Source: Candidatus Calescibacterium sp. (lineage in GTDB: Bacteria > Calescibacteriota > Calescibacteriia > Calescibacteriales > Calescibacteriaceae). Taken from it: a DNA stretch of 64,000 nucleotides. Below, piece by piece: positions 1 to 7,860 of this stretch. Position 1 is the first letter of the stretch. Each line of letters begins with the position of its first letter. Where the stretch lies: NCBI GenBank assembly GCA_025060505.1, contig JANXBU010000003.1:140984-204983 (forward strand). Direction: 5' to 3'. The position numbers and the translations under genes are program-made. The notes under the pieces were generated by a model that was not told the DNA's origin, ran no database searches, and saw nothing but the letters and a program-made list of their open reading frames with translations.

Positions 1-637
1 TGTTGTTCTTGATGCGGAAATGAATATATCTGAAGTTATTTCAATAATAGAGAAAACAAAACACACGAGGTATCCAGTAATTCATGAGGGTAGAGTGATA
101 GGCATACTTCTTTCAAAAAATCTGTTATGTAATCTATACGGATTTATCGTTGCAAGGGATGGGAGTGTCAAGCTGAAAGATATAATTGAATCGAATCCGG
201 AAGTTATGAAACCAGCAAAATTTGCTTCACCGAGCAAGTCCCTGCTTGAACAACTTATTGATTTCAAAAAATGGAGAACTCATATGGTATGTGTTATTGA
301 TGATTTTGGCGAGTTTTTGGGAATTGTCACACTTGAAGATATAATGGAGGAGATAACAGGAGATCTATACGATGAATTTATTGTTCCTACAAAAAATTTC
401 TGGAAGGAAAACGAATATATATATGCAAGAGGTTCTACTCCTATAAGAGATATAAACAGAGAGTTTGAAACGAATATGGACGAAAGGTTTGAAACAATTG
501 CTTCAACTATTATCTCTGTTCTCGGAAGAATTCCGGAAAAAGGCGAGAAAGTAAATTTTGATGGCTGGGAAATAGAATTACTTGATACTTCAAAAAACAA
601 AATAAATCTGGTAAGAATGAAAAAAATACTGCTATGA
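1..637 (+). CDS. CorC/HlyC-type CBS-domain protein, C-terminal part (5' end outside window)
   Basis: This is the 3' part of a gene that begins before the window. The reading frame is open from base 2, and an internal ATG at 20 lies inside the first CBS domain, so it is not the start. Visible are a CBS pair (the motif TRYPVIHEGRVIGIL, then a second repeat ending IDDFGEFLGIVTLEDIMEEI) and a C-terminal transporter-associated CorC/HlyC domain of about 75 residues. In this family an N-terminal CNNM/DUF21 membrane domain normally precedes the CBS pair. Members are membrane proteins linked to magnesium/cobalt efflux, or were named haemolysin C. The family call is good; the transported ion is unknown. 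The stop codon overlaps the next start by four bases (ATGA). Confidence 0.85.
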   Translation, partial: VVLDAEMNISEVISIIEKTKHTRYPVIHEGRVIGILLSKNLLCNLYGFIVARDGSVKLKDIIESNPEVMKPAKFASPSKSLLEQLIDFKKWRTHMVCVIDDFGEFLGIVTLEDIMEEITGDLYDEFIVPTKNFWKENEYIYARGSTPIRDINREFETNMDERFETIASTIISVLGRIPEKGEKVNFDGWEIELLDTSKNKINLVRMKKILL

Positions 638-852
638 AGTTCTTTCACATTGTTTTTGATAAAAAAGGCTATGAACTCATGAAAAAATTTCTGGAAAATA
701 ATAAGGAATTGTATCATATTGTAATGGCAACATCTCAATCACTTTATCAGCAGATTAAAAAAGAAATCTCTCCGATAAATGTTGAAGTGATATTCGATTT
801 TGATACTGGTGCTGAAAAAATGCTTTCAGCTGATAAAGTTGTAGTTTGGTAA
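634..852 (+). CDS. Small hypothetical protein, coupled to the CBS protein
   Basis: A 72-residue protein whose ATG overlaps the stop of the upstream CBS-domain gene (ATGA), implying translational coupling. The sequence is soluble, with alternating hydrophobic stretches (FFHIVFD, VEVIFDFD, ADKVVVW) that suggest a small alpha/beta fold. There is no signal peptide, no cysteine pair and no recognised motif. I do not recognise the family. The overlap and the normal amino-acid composition are the main evidence that it is real; it may assist or modulate the membrane protein, but that is a guess from position. Confidence 0.5.
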   Translation: MKFFHIVFDKKGYELMKKFLENNKELYHIVMATSQSLYQQIKKEISPINVEVIFDFDTGAEKMLSADKVVVW

Positions 853-1010
853 TTTTGTTATTCTGCTTTTGGTGATTTTGTTACACTGTGGTTTTTAGGT
901 CTGAAGATGTGCTGCTTTCGTTAAGACAGCTTCTAAATTATCAGATCTCTCAAAAACATAGGAAACCAAAAGTAAATTAATTTTGAATTTCCAGCAAAAA
1001 ATTTGATTTT

Positions 1011-2441
1011 ATGGGTGCGAAGGTTTTACAACTACTTGGAACAGAATCTGATTCCGGAAAGACACAGATTCTTTCTGGATTAATAAGTATTTTTAGAGAG
1101 CATAGACCGTTTCCTTTCAAGGCTCAAAATATGTCTTTGAACTCCTATGTGAGTTCTGATAATGGTGAAATGGCTTTTGCACAGGCGTATCAGTCTATGG
1201 TTGCGGGTATTGAGCCGGTTTCTATTTCGAATCCAGTTTTGTTGAAACCTGTTGCCAGAAGTAGAACAGAAGTTATATTCTTGGGAAAAAGTTCCGGAAT
1301 ATTTGATGCCAAAAACTACTGGTTTGAGATAAAGCCAGATCTCAAGGAAAGGGTTTTTTCAATTTTTGGTGATCTCGTTGCCCAAAAAGATTTGGTTTTT
1401 GTGGAGGGAGCTGGTAGTTGCTCTGAAGTAAATCTCAGGAAGAACGATTTTTCTAACTTATCCTTGGCTCGCAAATTTAATATACCATTCATACTTATAA
1501 CAGATATAGAAAGGGGAGGAGTTTTTGCGAAGTTGATCGGAAGCTATGAGCTTATGACAAAGAAAGAGAGAGAACTTTTCTTGGGAATAATTATAAACAA
1601 AATGTCAGGTGATCCAGAAATTCTTAGAGAAGGTATAAAGTTCATACAAAAGAAAACCGGGAAAAAAGTTATAGGAGTTGTGCCTTATGATTTCAGTATA
1701 ACTCTACCGGAGGAAGATTCTATGGGGTTTTATAGGATCAAGAATCTTGAAAAGAGAAGAACTCAGAAAAAGGGAGTTTCTATAAAAGTTATTATGACAA
1801 GGTACATTTCAAATTTTTTTGATTTTTACCCGCTTGAAATTGATTCAAAATATAACGATCAGATAAATTTCTCTTTTGCGAGGTTTCCGGAGGAAATAGA
1901 TGGGGCAGATGTAGTAATACTTGCTGGTTCAAGAAATGTTTTCTACGATATTTACTTTCTTAGAGAATCAGGATTTTATGATAAGATAGTACAGGCTGTT
2001 AATAAAGGAAAATTTTTAATTGGTATATGTGGGGGATATGAGATGATGTTTGAAAAAATTCAAGATATATATGGAATTGAATCAAATGGTGAAACGGAGG
2101 GTTTTGGATTTTTCAAGGGAACCATAAGTTTTGAGAAAAACAAAAAGATTTTTTGGGAAAAGATCCATATTGATTCTCCTTGGTTTTCAGGGGAGATCAA
2201 AGGTTTTAATATAAGGCATGGAACAGGAGAGTGGAATTTTCTTTCAAGAGATAATATTTTTGGAACATTTTTACATGGTATATTCTGGAATGATGTTTTC
2301 AGGGAAGGTTTATATAATTATTTCGGAGTGGATTATACAAACAAATTTCCTCAGATGTTTGATATAGAGATCAAAAGGTGGAGTAATTTGATTTCAAACA
2401 ATGTTGATATTGATTTTATAAGAAAGGAGATTGGCTTGTAG
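1011..2441 (+). CDS. cobQ: Cobyric acid synthase (adenosylcobyric acid synthase, glutamine-hydrolysing)
   Basis: CobQ/CbiP amidates four carboxyl side chains of adenosyl-cobyrinate a,c-diamide using glutamine and ATP, late in cobalamin synthesis. The N-terminal P-loop region (GTESDSGKTQ, residues about 11-20) is followed by the family hallmark FKAQNMSLNSYV and by NPVLLKPVARS. A DIERGG motif follows near residue 165. The C-terminal class I glutamine amidotransferase half has the nucleophile cysteine in GICGGY (about residue 341) and the histidine in FLHGIF. The length of 476 is normal. The ATG is preceded by no clear ribosome site. The partner cbiA lies at 33701 rather than next door, so the corrinoid genes are dispersed. 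I saw no cobalamin riboswitch in the 158 bases upstream. Confidence 0.95.
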   Translation: MGAKVLQLLGTESDSGKTQILSGLISIFREHRPFPFKAQNMSLNSYVSSDNGEMAFAQAYQSMVAGIEPVSISNPVLLKPVARSRTEVIFLGKSSGIFDAKNYWFEIKPDLKERVFSIFGDLVAQKDLVFVEGAGSCSEVNLRKNDFSNLSLARKFNIPFILITDIERGGVFAKLIGSYELMTKKERELFLGIIINKMSGDPEILREGIKFIQKKTGKKVIGVVPYDFSITLPEEDSMGFYRIKNLEKRRTQKKGVSIKVIMTRYISNFFDFYPLEIDSKYNDQINFSFARFPEEIDGADVVILAGSRNVFYDIYFLRESGFYDKIVQAVNKGKFLIGICGGYEMMFEKIQDIYGIESNGETEGFGFFKGTISFEKNKKIFWEKIHIDSPWFSGEIKGFNIRHGTGEWNFLSRDNIFGTFLHGIFWNDVFREGLYNYFGVDYTNKFPQMFDIEIKRWSNLISNNVDIDFIRKEIGL

Positions 2442-2792
2442 AACTTGATCAATTCGGAACATTTTTCTTAATTATCGTTTTGGTTATGTCTTGAGCAATC
2501 TTGATTTGTTTTTCGGGGGATTTATGAAAACATGAAAATATGGTTCTACACTCTGTTACAAACATCAGGTAATTTTCAAAGATATTATATCATTCAAAAG
2601 CTAATTCAGGATGGGTTTATATACGGGATAATAAATTACTATAAAATACATTACTACGATGCGATATATTTGCACTATTTTAAAATCTGTCTTTTTACTC
2701 TGTTGAGAAGGTGTAGTATTATCAGAGAGGAATATTAGATATATAATACAATATAACTCTGTGATTACAGAGATCTAATTTTTCTTGCGGAT
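2442..2792. other. Intergenic gap between convergent cobQ and acyl-CoA dehydrogenase
   Basis: About 350 bases between two convergent genes. I see no RNA gene, strong hairpin or repeat. An open frame at 2532-2738 (68 codons) is very rich in Tyr and Ile, has no ribosome site and resembles nothing I know; I treat it as chance in AT-rich DNA. Confidence 0.5.
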
Positions 2793-3980
2793 TTAGTATG
2801 ATCTTGGAAGACCGAGTATGTGCTCTGCTGTAAGGTTCAGTATCATTTCGTTTGATAGCGGTGCTGTTTTGAGAAGTCTTGCAGATTCCATAAGTAATAT
2901 CAGATGATTGTCTTCGAGAAAACCTGCTCCTCCGAGGGTTTGTATTGCTCTATCAACGGCGGACATAAAAAGTTCGGCTGCAAGATATTTTGAAGAATTA
3001 GCGAGGAACATGACTTCCTGAGGAGGAACTTCGTTATCATAAGCCCAAGCTGCTTTGTATACTATAAGTCTTGTTGATTCTTGTCTTATTTTTATATCTG
3101 CCAGTGGATGCTGAATTGCTTGATATGCACCTATTGGTTTTGTTCCAAATACGACTCTTTCTTTTGCGTAATCAATTGCTTTTCTCAGGCAGTATTCACT
3201 TAGTCCAACTGCTGATGCACCAGCGAGTATTCTTTCCGGGTTTAGTCCGTTGAATAAAACCCATACTCCCTGATCTTCTTGTCCTATTATGTTCTCTGCG
3301 GGGACTTCAACATTTTCAAAATTCACAACACACTGGTTCATTCCTTCTATTCCACGTGTGTTCATTTTGGTTATAGTTATGCCTTTTGATTTCAGATCAA
3401 CCAGAAATACGGAGAGTCCAAACATTTTAGGTAATCCTTTTTTCTCTACTTCTTGGTAAGGTGTTGTTCTTGTTATGAGCATTATATAGTCTGCCACATC
3501 TGCACCTGTTATCCATACCTTTTCGCCATTTATTACATAGTATCCATTTTTCTTTGAAGCTATGGTTTTTATTCTGAAAGTATTTGATCCGGCTTCTGCT
3601 TCGGTTACGCCAAGAGCACATTTTATTTTTCCTTCAACGGTGGCTGATAGGAATCTTCTTTTAAGTTCTTCGCTTCCATTTCTTATAACACAAGATTGAG
3701 CACATATAGTTAGAATAAAAAGTGCGTTACCTATCGCGTTTTTCGCAAGCTCCTCTGTTATTATTGTTGCTCCAAGTAGCCCAAGACCGCTACCCCCATA
3801 CTGAGTTGGGACTATTGCACCAAGAAGTCCAGCAGCTGTTAATTCATCCCATATTTCATAAACGAACTCTCTTTTCTTTATTTTCTCAAAAATATAGTTT
3901 CTTTTGCCTTCAAGATTTTTTCTTATTTTATCTGCTGTTTCTTTTACCATCTGAATTTCCGGCCCGATAGAGAAATCCAT
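2793..3980 (-). CDS. Acyl-CoA dehydrogenase
   Basis: A FAD flavoenzyme that introduces a trans-2 double bond into acyl-CoA, passing electrons to ETF. The 395-residue length is typical. It has the alpha-helical N-domain, the middle beta-domain signature (CALGVTEAEAGSN and GEKVWITGADVADY) and the C-terminal helical domain with the family pattern IQTLGGAGFLEDN, which helps bind FAD at the dimer interface. A strong GGAGG lies about seven bases before the ATG, in contrast to many housekeeping genes here. With the enoyl-CoA hydratase (30879), SDR (45355) and thiolase (57331), a full beta-oxidation or reverse cycle can be drawn, though the genes are scattered. Substrate chain length cannot be read from the sequence. 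Confidence 0.93.
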   Translation of the reverse strand: MDFSIGPEIQMVKETADKIRKNLEGKRNYIFEKIKKREFVYEIWDELTAAGLLGAIVPTQYGGSGLGLLGATIITEELAKNAIGNALFILTICAQSCVIRNGSEELKRRFLSATVEGKIKCALGVTEAEAGSNTFRIKTIASKKNGYYVINGEKVWITGADVADYIMLITRTTPYQEVEKKGLPKMFGLSVFLVDLKSKGITITKMNTRGIEGMNQCVVNFENVEVPAENIIGQEDQGVWVLFNGLNPERILAGASAVGLSEYCLRKAIDYAKERVVFGTKPIGAYQAIQHPLADIKIRQESTRLIVYKAAWAYDNEVPPQEVMFLANSSKYLAAELFMSAVDRAIQTLGGAGFLEDNHLILLMESARLLKTAPLSNEMILNLTAEHILGLPRSY

Positions 3981-4156
3981 TTTTTTACCTCCTTTTATAT
4001 AAATCTTATTGAATAAAGTTGTCGGATAAAAAACTCAAAAAAATTGAACAATTGTTCGAAAAAAGTTTTCTTCCAAGACTGTGTTTATCAAAATGGAAAA
4101 AAGTTTGAAATTTGAAAAAGTACTGCAATGCAAAAATTGAATTAAATTTGTAATAG

Positions 4157-4363
4157 ATGAAATTTGTATATAATTTATTTGAATATCTTATTGGTCATTT
4201 AGATTTTTTTGCTTGTCCGTACTGTGCAGCTGATAATGCTGCCAGAAGTAATTCATCTATAACAGAGACTATTTTAACTGGTGCAGGTGTTCTTGTTCTT
4301 TTTCTATTTGCGGGAGGTTTTATTCTCTTCTATACTGTTGGTATGGTAAGAAAAAAATCTTGA
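4157..4363 (+). CDS. Small membrane protein with CPYC motif
   Basis: A 68-residue protein with an ACPYCAADNAA motif near residues 19-29, followed by one strong transmembrane segment (about residues 39-62) and a short basic tail ending RKKS. A cysteine pair just before a single membrane span recalls small membrane proteins with an ACPxC motif found beside respiratory or copper genes in several phyla; that is a resemblance, not an assignment. The motif could bind a metal or form a disulphide. It sits 100 bases before the receptor-like pair and in the same orientation, so it may belong to that locus. The first hydrophobic stretch (residues 3-15) could be a weak signal sequence. Confidence 0.6.
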   Translation: MKFVYNLFEYLIGHLDFFACPYCAADNAARSNSSITETILTGAGVLVLFLFAGGFILFYTVGMVRKKS

Positions 4364-4463
4364 TATAAGAAAAAATAGATGTATGTGTTATATTTGTGTT
4401 ATGTAAAGTTTTTCTTGATTAACATACTAATAACTCTTTTCAGATGATTATAATTTACTTTAT

Positions 4464-6209
4464 ATGAAATATATTCAGTATTTTTCCTTACCTTTTGCAA
4501 GATTTTTATCAAAATCTCTCGCTATTCTTCTGTTTGGTATAATATCTCCGGATAATTTTATTTATGTTCTTTACCTTTTCATCTTGTTTTTAATTGAGGG
4601 TTTCCTGATGCTAAGGTTCAGGATGCAGTGGGGGGTTGTACTTATTATTTTGTTTTCTTCTATATTCTCATATTTAGTTCCATTGTCTGTGAAAACTTTT
4701 TCTATTTTTATTGTTTTCTTAGCGTCTGATATACCTTCTGTTTTAGCTTACTTTAACAGAGTGGTATTTGTTGCAGTTTTAACTCCGGGTTTTTTATTCT
4801 TCTTTCTAAATCTTCCTTCAGTACTTTTCACTATGGATGTTGTAAGCGGGAAGATCAAACCTTATCCTGATACTGATGAAAGGATCGATTTTATAAAACT
4901 TGATAAATTAGGTGATCCAACAGATCTTGGTAAAATAACTTTTCAGGATTCGGAGTTTATTGCAAAGTTTGCATACGGTAAAGATTTCTTTATGTTCAGG
5001 GCCGTTCCTATTGATGATACAAACATTGTAGTTATATCTATACTATCTGCTATTTCGGTTTTTTTTCTGGGAATATATATTTCTCGTTATATAGCGGAAA
5101 GGAAAAAAGTAAAAGCAGAGTTTCAGAAAAATTTTGGTATTTCTCAGGAGAGAATTTCAGATTTTGGAGATATAGATAGTAAATCAGCTTATGTTGATTA
5201 TCTCAGGGAATCTCTCATAAGAGTAAGAGAAAATTTGAAGAAGGAAATAGATGAAATAGAGAAATATGAGAAAATTTTTTCTAAATTTGGATCATCGAAG
5301 ACAAAGATAGTTGATCATTCTGAAAGATATGTATCGGAGATAAATAATTTTTTTAGGGAAGCTCTTAACAAAATAAGAATTAAGAGAGATTATTCAAACT
5401 TGCCGTACAAAATTTTGGAAGTCATATCTTTACTCGAAGATATTCTGTTGCTTTCAAAGACAATTCTATTTAATATTTCTAGTTTTAAAGAGAGAATTGT
5501 TTACTATGACAGAACTATATCTCAGAACTTTCGTGAATTTGAAAATTTTTTCCATGAAATTTTTTCTCCTCTTGGAGGTATAGAGAATCAGGTATTATCT
5601 TTGAAATCTTTTATAGGCGGTAAAGTTTCAGATCATTATGATGAGATCTTTAAAAAGTGCGATGAAGTTATACTAAATCTCAGGGATTTTTTGAAAAATC
5701 TTGGTGAAATATATGAAAGTTTTCATATACTGCACCTGAATTCACAGGTTAGAGCCCATAAGATAAGAGATAAGGTCCCAAGTTTTGAGGTTGTCCCACA
5801 TGCTATATATATGATGCTTGATAAAATGAAAGAACTTATGTCAAACATAGAATCTGAACTAAATTCGTTCGAAGCCTTGGTTCAGGAACTTAAAAAACCT
5901 TATATGGAAGCCTCTTCCTTGAATTTCAATGAAGTTTCATTGGCTATATCTGATGTGAAGTCTTCTTTGGAAAATATAATTTCTTCTCTAAGTTCTATCA
6001 GATCTTCTTTTGTAAGCAATATCAAATCTACTGTTGCTGTTCTTATTGAGTTCGAGAATTCTATATTCGCTCTCTCTAATTTATTTTCTTCTATGCTTTA
6101 TGAAATGAGGAGTATCTACAACTCTGTTTCGTATGCTGTATCACAGGTATATTCCGAGAAGGAAAAAATTAGTAAGTATCTTACCAAAGTGGAGGAGGAA
6201 AGCACATGA
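4464..6209 (+). CDS. Membrane/coiled-coil protein resembling a degenerate chemoreceptor (first of pair)
   Basis: A 581-residue protein of unknown function. Residues 1-122 hold about five hydrophobic segments; 123-186 form a polar, probably extracytoplasmic region; a further membrane span lies at about 187-207. Residues 210-581 are almost entirely helical and coiled coil. Residues 423-448 align without gaps to the hairpin tip of methyl-accepting chemotaxis proteins: LHLNSQVRAHKI stands for LALNAAIEAARA, and FEVV at 441-444 stands for FAVV. The glutamates, the glycines and the central Gly-Glu of the canonical tip are lost. With about 140 residues after the tip, an antiparallel hairpin is plausible. 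It overlaps the next gene by four bases. There is little or no leader: a TATAAT lies at 4449-4454, nine bases before the ATG. The chemoreceptor relationship is inferred. Confidence 0.75.
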   Translation: MKYIQYFSLPFARFLSKSLAILLFGIISPDNFIYVLYLFILFLIEGFLMLRFRMQWGVVLIILFSSIFSYLVPLSVKTFSIFIVFLASDIPSVLAYFNRVVFVAVLTPGFLFFFLNLPSVLFTMDVVSGKIKPYPDTDERIDFIKLDKLGDPTDLGKITFQDSEFIAKFAYGKDFFMFRAVPIDDTNIVVISILSAISVFFLGIYISRYIAERKKVKAEFQKNFGISQERISDFGDIDSKSAYVDYLRESLIRVRENLKKEIDEIEKYEKIFSKFGSSKTKIVDHSERYVSEINNFFREALNKIRIKRDYSNLPYKILEVISLLEDILLLSKTILFNISSFKERIVYYDRTISQNFREFENFFHEIFSPLGGIENQVLSLKSFIGGKVSDHYDEIFKKCDEVILNLRDFLKNLGEIYESFHILHLNSQVRAHKIRDKVPSFEVVPHAIYMMLDKMKELMSNIESELNSFEALVQELKKPYMEASSLNFNEVSLAISDVKSSLENIISSLSSIRSSFVSNIKSTVAVLIEFENSIFALSNLFSSMLYEMRSIYNSVSYAVSQVYSEKEKISKYLTKVEEEST

Positions 6210-7780
6210 TGGAAGAAAGGACAAGCAGATTATATAGTTATTTTATCAGAAGTATTGTTCCAGTTCTACCAATTATACCTATGATCTTTCTCCCAAAGGT
6301 TGATAATCTTTTGTACTATATATCTATTACATTTTTGCTTTTTTTATTCTTTGCTGTTTCCTTTATTTTGATAAGATTTGATAATCTGTTGCTTTTCGGA
6401 ATTTTTATATTTTTGTATTTCTTCGTTTTAGGTCTGATATTTTTGAGTTTTTGGATCACAAAAATGCATTTAACTTTTATAGTTATTCTTATGATTTCTC
6501 TTCTGGTTCTATCTATTTTAGCTTCATTTTTTGTTTGTATCTATGTTTATCCTCCTTTAGGTAGGATGCGAACCTCGAATCAAACAGAAGTCTACTCAAG
6601 ATTTGAACAAGATCAACAAGAAGAAAAAAGTAGTTTGGATTCAGAAATATCATATTTGAAAAGCAACTTTTCTATAATATCAGATGATATAAGTGGTTCA
6701 GTTGAACCAAGATTGAAATCTCTTCTGGACTCTCTGGATCAGGCTAAGAAAGACATAGAGAATGCGTATCATAAATATATCAATCTATCTATGCATATTT
6801 CAGAATTATATGATATTTTAAATTTTATGAAGAATAAGCTTAGCTACTCCTTAAATCCTATAAAGAGAACTATATCTATACTTGCGAAATACTCTGATAG
6901 TTTTTCAAATTTCAATTTATCTGTAGATAAAATAAAATACTTCTCTTTCTCTCCAAGCTACATTGAAATGTATAAAAGTAATATAGAGGAACTTCGTGAA
7001 AGGACTAAAAGATTGGAATCTGTATTGGAATATATATCTAGTTTTGCAAAAGATTCAAATTCTGAGACCAAAGATCTAAATCTATATTTTCTTATCTTTT
7101 CGATAAAGCCTTCTATTTTAGAATTTCTAAGAATTCACTATAGCTCTTATGTTGTTTCTCTCAAAACGGTTCAGATAGCAAGTACATCTGGAAGTAGTTT
7201 TGTGAGGAAATCCCTTCTTGCAATAATACAAGATATAGATAGTCTATCTTTTAAGTTGAACGTACAGCTAACCAATGTTCTTCAAGCTTTCTCTGAGTTT
7301 GAACCTTACTTATCTTTGTTTGAGTTAAGATTGGGAGAAAATCTCAAAAGATCTACTTGGCTTAAATCGAGTATACGCCGTTTGAGAGATATATATTATG
7401 GTTCTATTTCAAAAAGATTACCGGTTTTCGAAGACAAATTCTTGAACATTTCAGAAATGTTTATTTCCGGAGGCTCATTTCAGGATATAGAGCAGATAAA
7501 GTCAGAAGCAGAAGGATTTGTAGATAGGTTTGAAAAGCTAAAAATTTTCGTTTCATCAATGCTTTCTGACTTCGTTGAAATGGAAAAAGAATTTGAGAAT
7601 ATTCCAAAAGAGATAGATATTGTTATTTCTGGTTTGCAAAAATACAAAGTCATAGTTGATGACACAATTTCAAAAATTGATAAATTAAGAAAAGATATCC
7701 CCCGTGTTCCACAAGAAATTCTAACTTCAAAAAGAGTGCTTTCTGATATAAATAAGTTCCTTTCAGAAACAATGATTTGA
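6206..7780 (+). CDS. Membrane/coiled-coil protein, probable partner of the preceding receptor-like protein
   Basis: A 524-residue protein translated from an ATG that overlaps the previous stop, with a strong GGAGGAGG ribosome site at about 6191-6198. Four hydrophobic segments (about 12-29, 36-56, 61-82, 88-115) are followed by about 400 residues of helix and coiled coil with no recognised catalytic motif. Residues 319-341 can be laid over the chemoreceptor tip with G329 at the turn and LLA at 337-339 in the place of VVA, but the match is much weaker than in its neighbour. Shared architecture and coupling suggest a heteromeric complex of two diverged paralogues. It could instead be an unrelated scaffold with long helices. 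No kinase, cyclase or nuclease domain is visible. Confidence 0.7.
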   Translation: MMEERTSRLYSYFIRSIVPVLPIIPMIFLPKVDNLLYYISITFLLFLFFAVSFILIRFDNLLLFGIFIFLYFFVLGLIFLSFWITKMHLTFIVILMISLLVLSILASFFVCIYVYPPLGRMRTSNQTEVYSRFEQDQQEEKSSLDSEISYLKSNFSIISDDISGSVEPRLKSLLDSLDQAKKDIENAYHKYINLSMHISELYDILNFMKNKLSYSLNPIKRTISILAKYSDSFSNFNLSVDKIKYFSFSPSYIEMYKSNIEELRERTKRLESVLEYISSFAKDSNSETKDLNLYFLIFSIKPSILEFLRIHYSSYVVSLKTVQIASTSGSSFVRKSLLAIIQDIDSLSFKLNVQLTNVLQAFSEFEPYLSLFELRLGENLKRSTWLKSSIRRLRDIYYGSISKRLPVFEDKFLNISEMFISGGSFQDIEQIKSEAEGFVDRFEKLKIFVSSMLSDFVEMEKEFENIPKEIDIVISGLQKYKVIVDDTISKIDKLRKDIPRVPQEILTSKRVLSDINKFLSETMI

Positions 7781-7860
7781 TCGCAAGTTACGAGGGATTT
7801 GATTCAAATTTATACTTGTGATAGAACAAAATCAAATTAGTAATTCATAAAATTTTTCGT

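Noticed and set aside
2532-2738. 68-codon open frame between cobQ and the acyl-CoA dehydrogenase
   Set aside because: Very rich in Tyr and Ile, no ribosome site, no similarity to any family I know; best explained as chance in AT-rich DNA.
4404-4433. Sigma-28 promoter ahead of the receptor-like pair
   Set aside because: TAAAGTTT at 4404-4411 matches the -35 element fully, but no good GCCGATAA follows at 11 bases; ACTAATAA appears only at 14 bases. Too weak to list as a feature.
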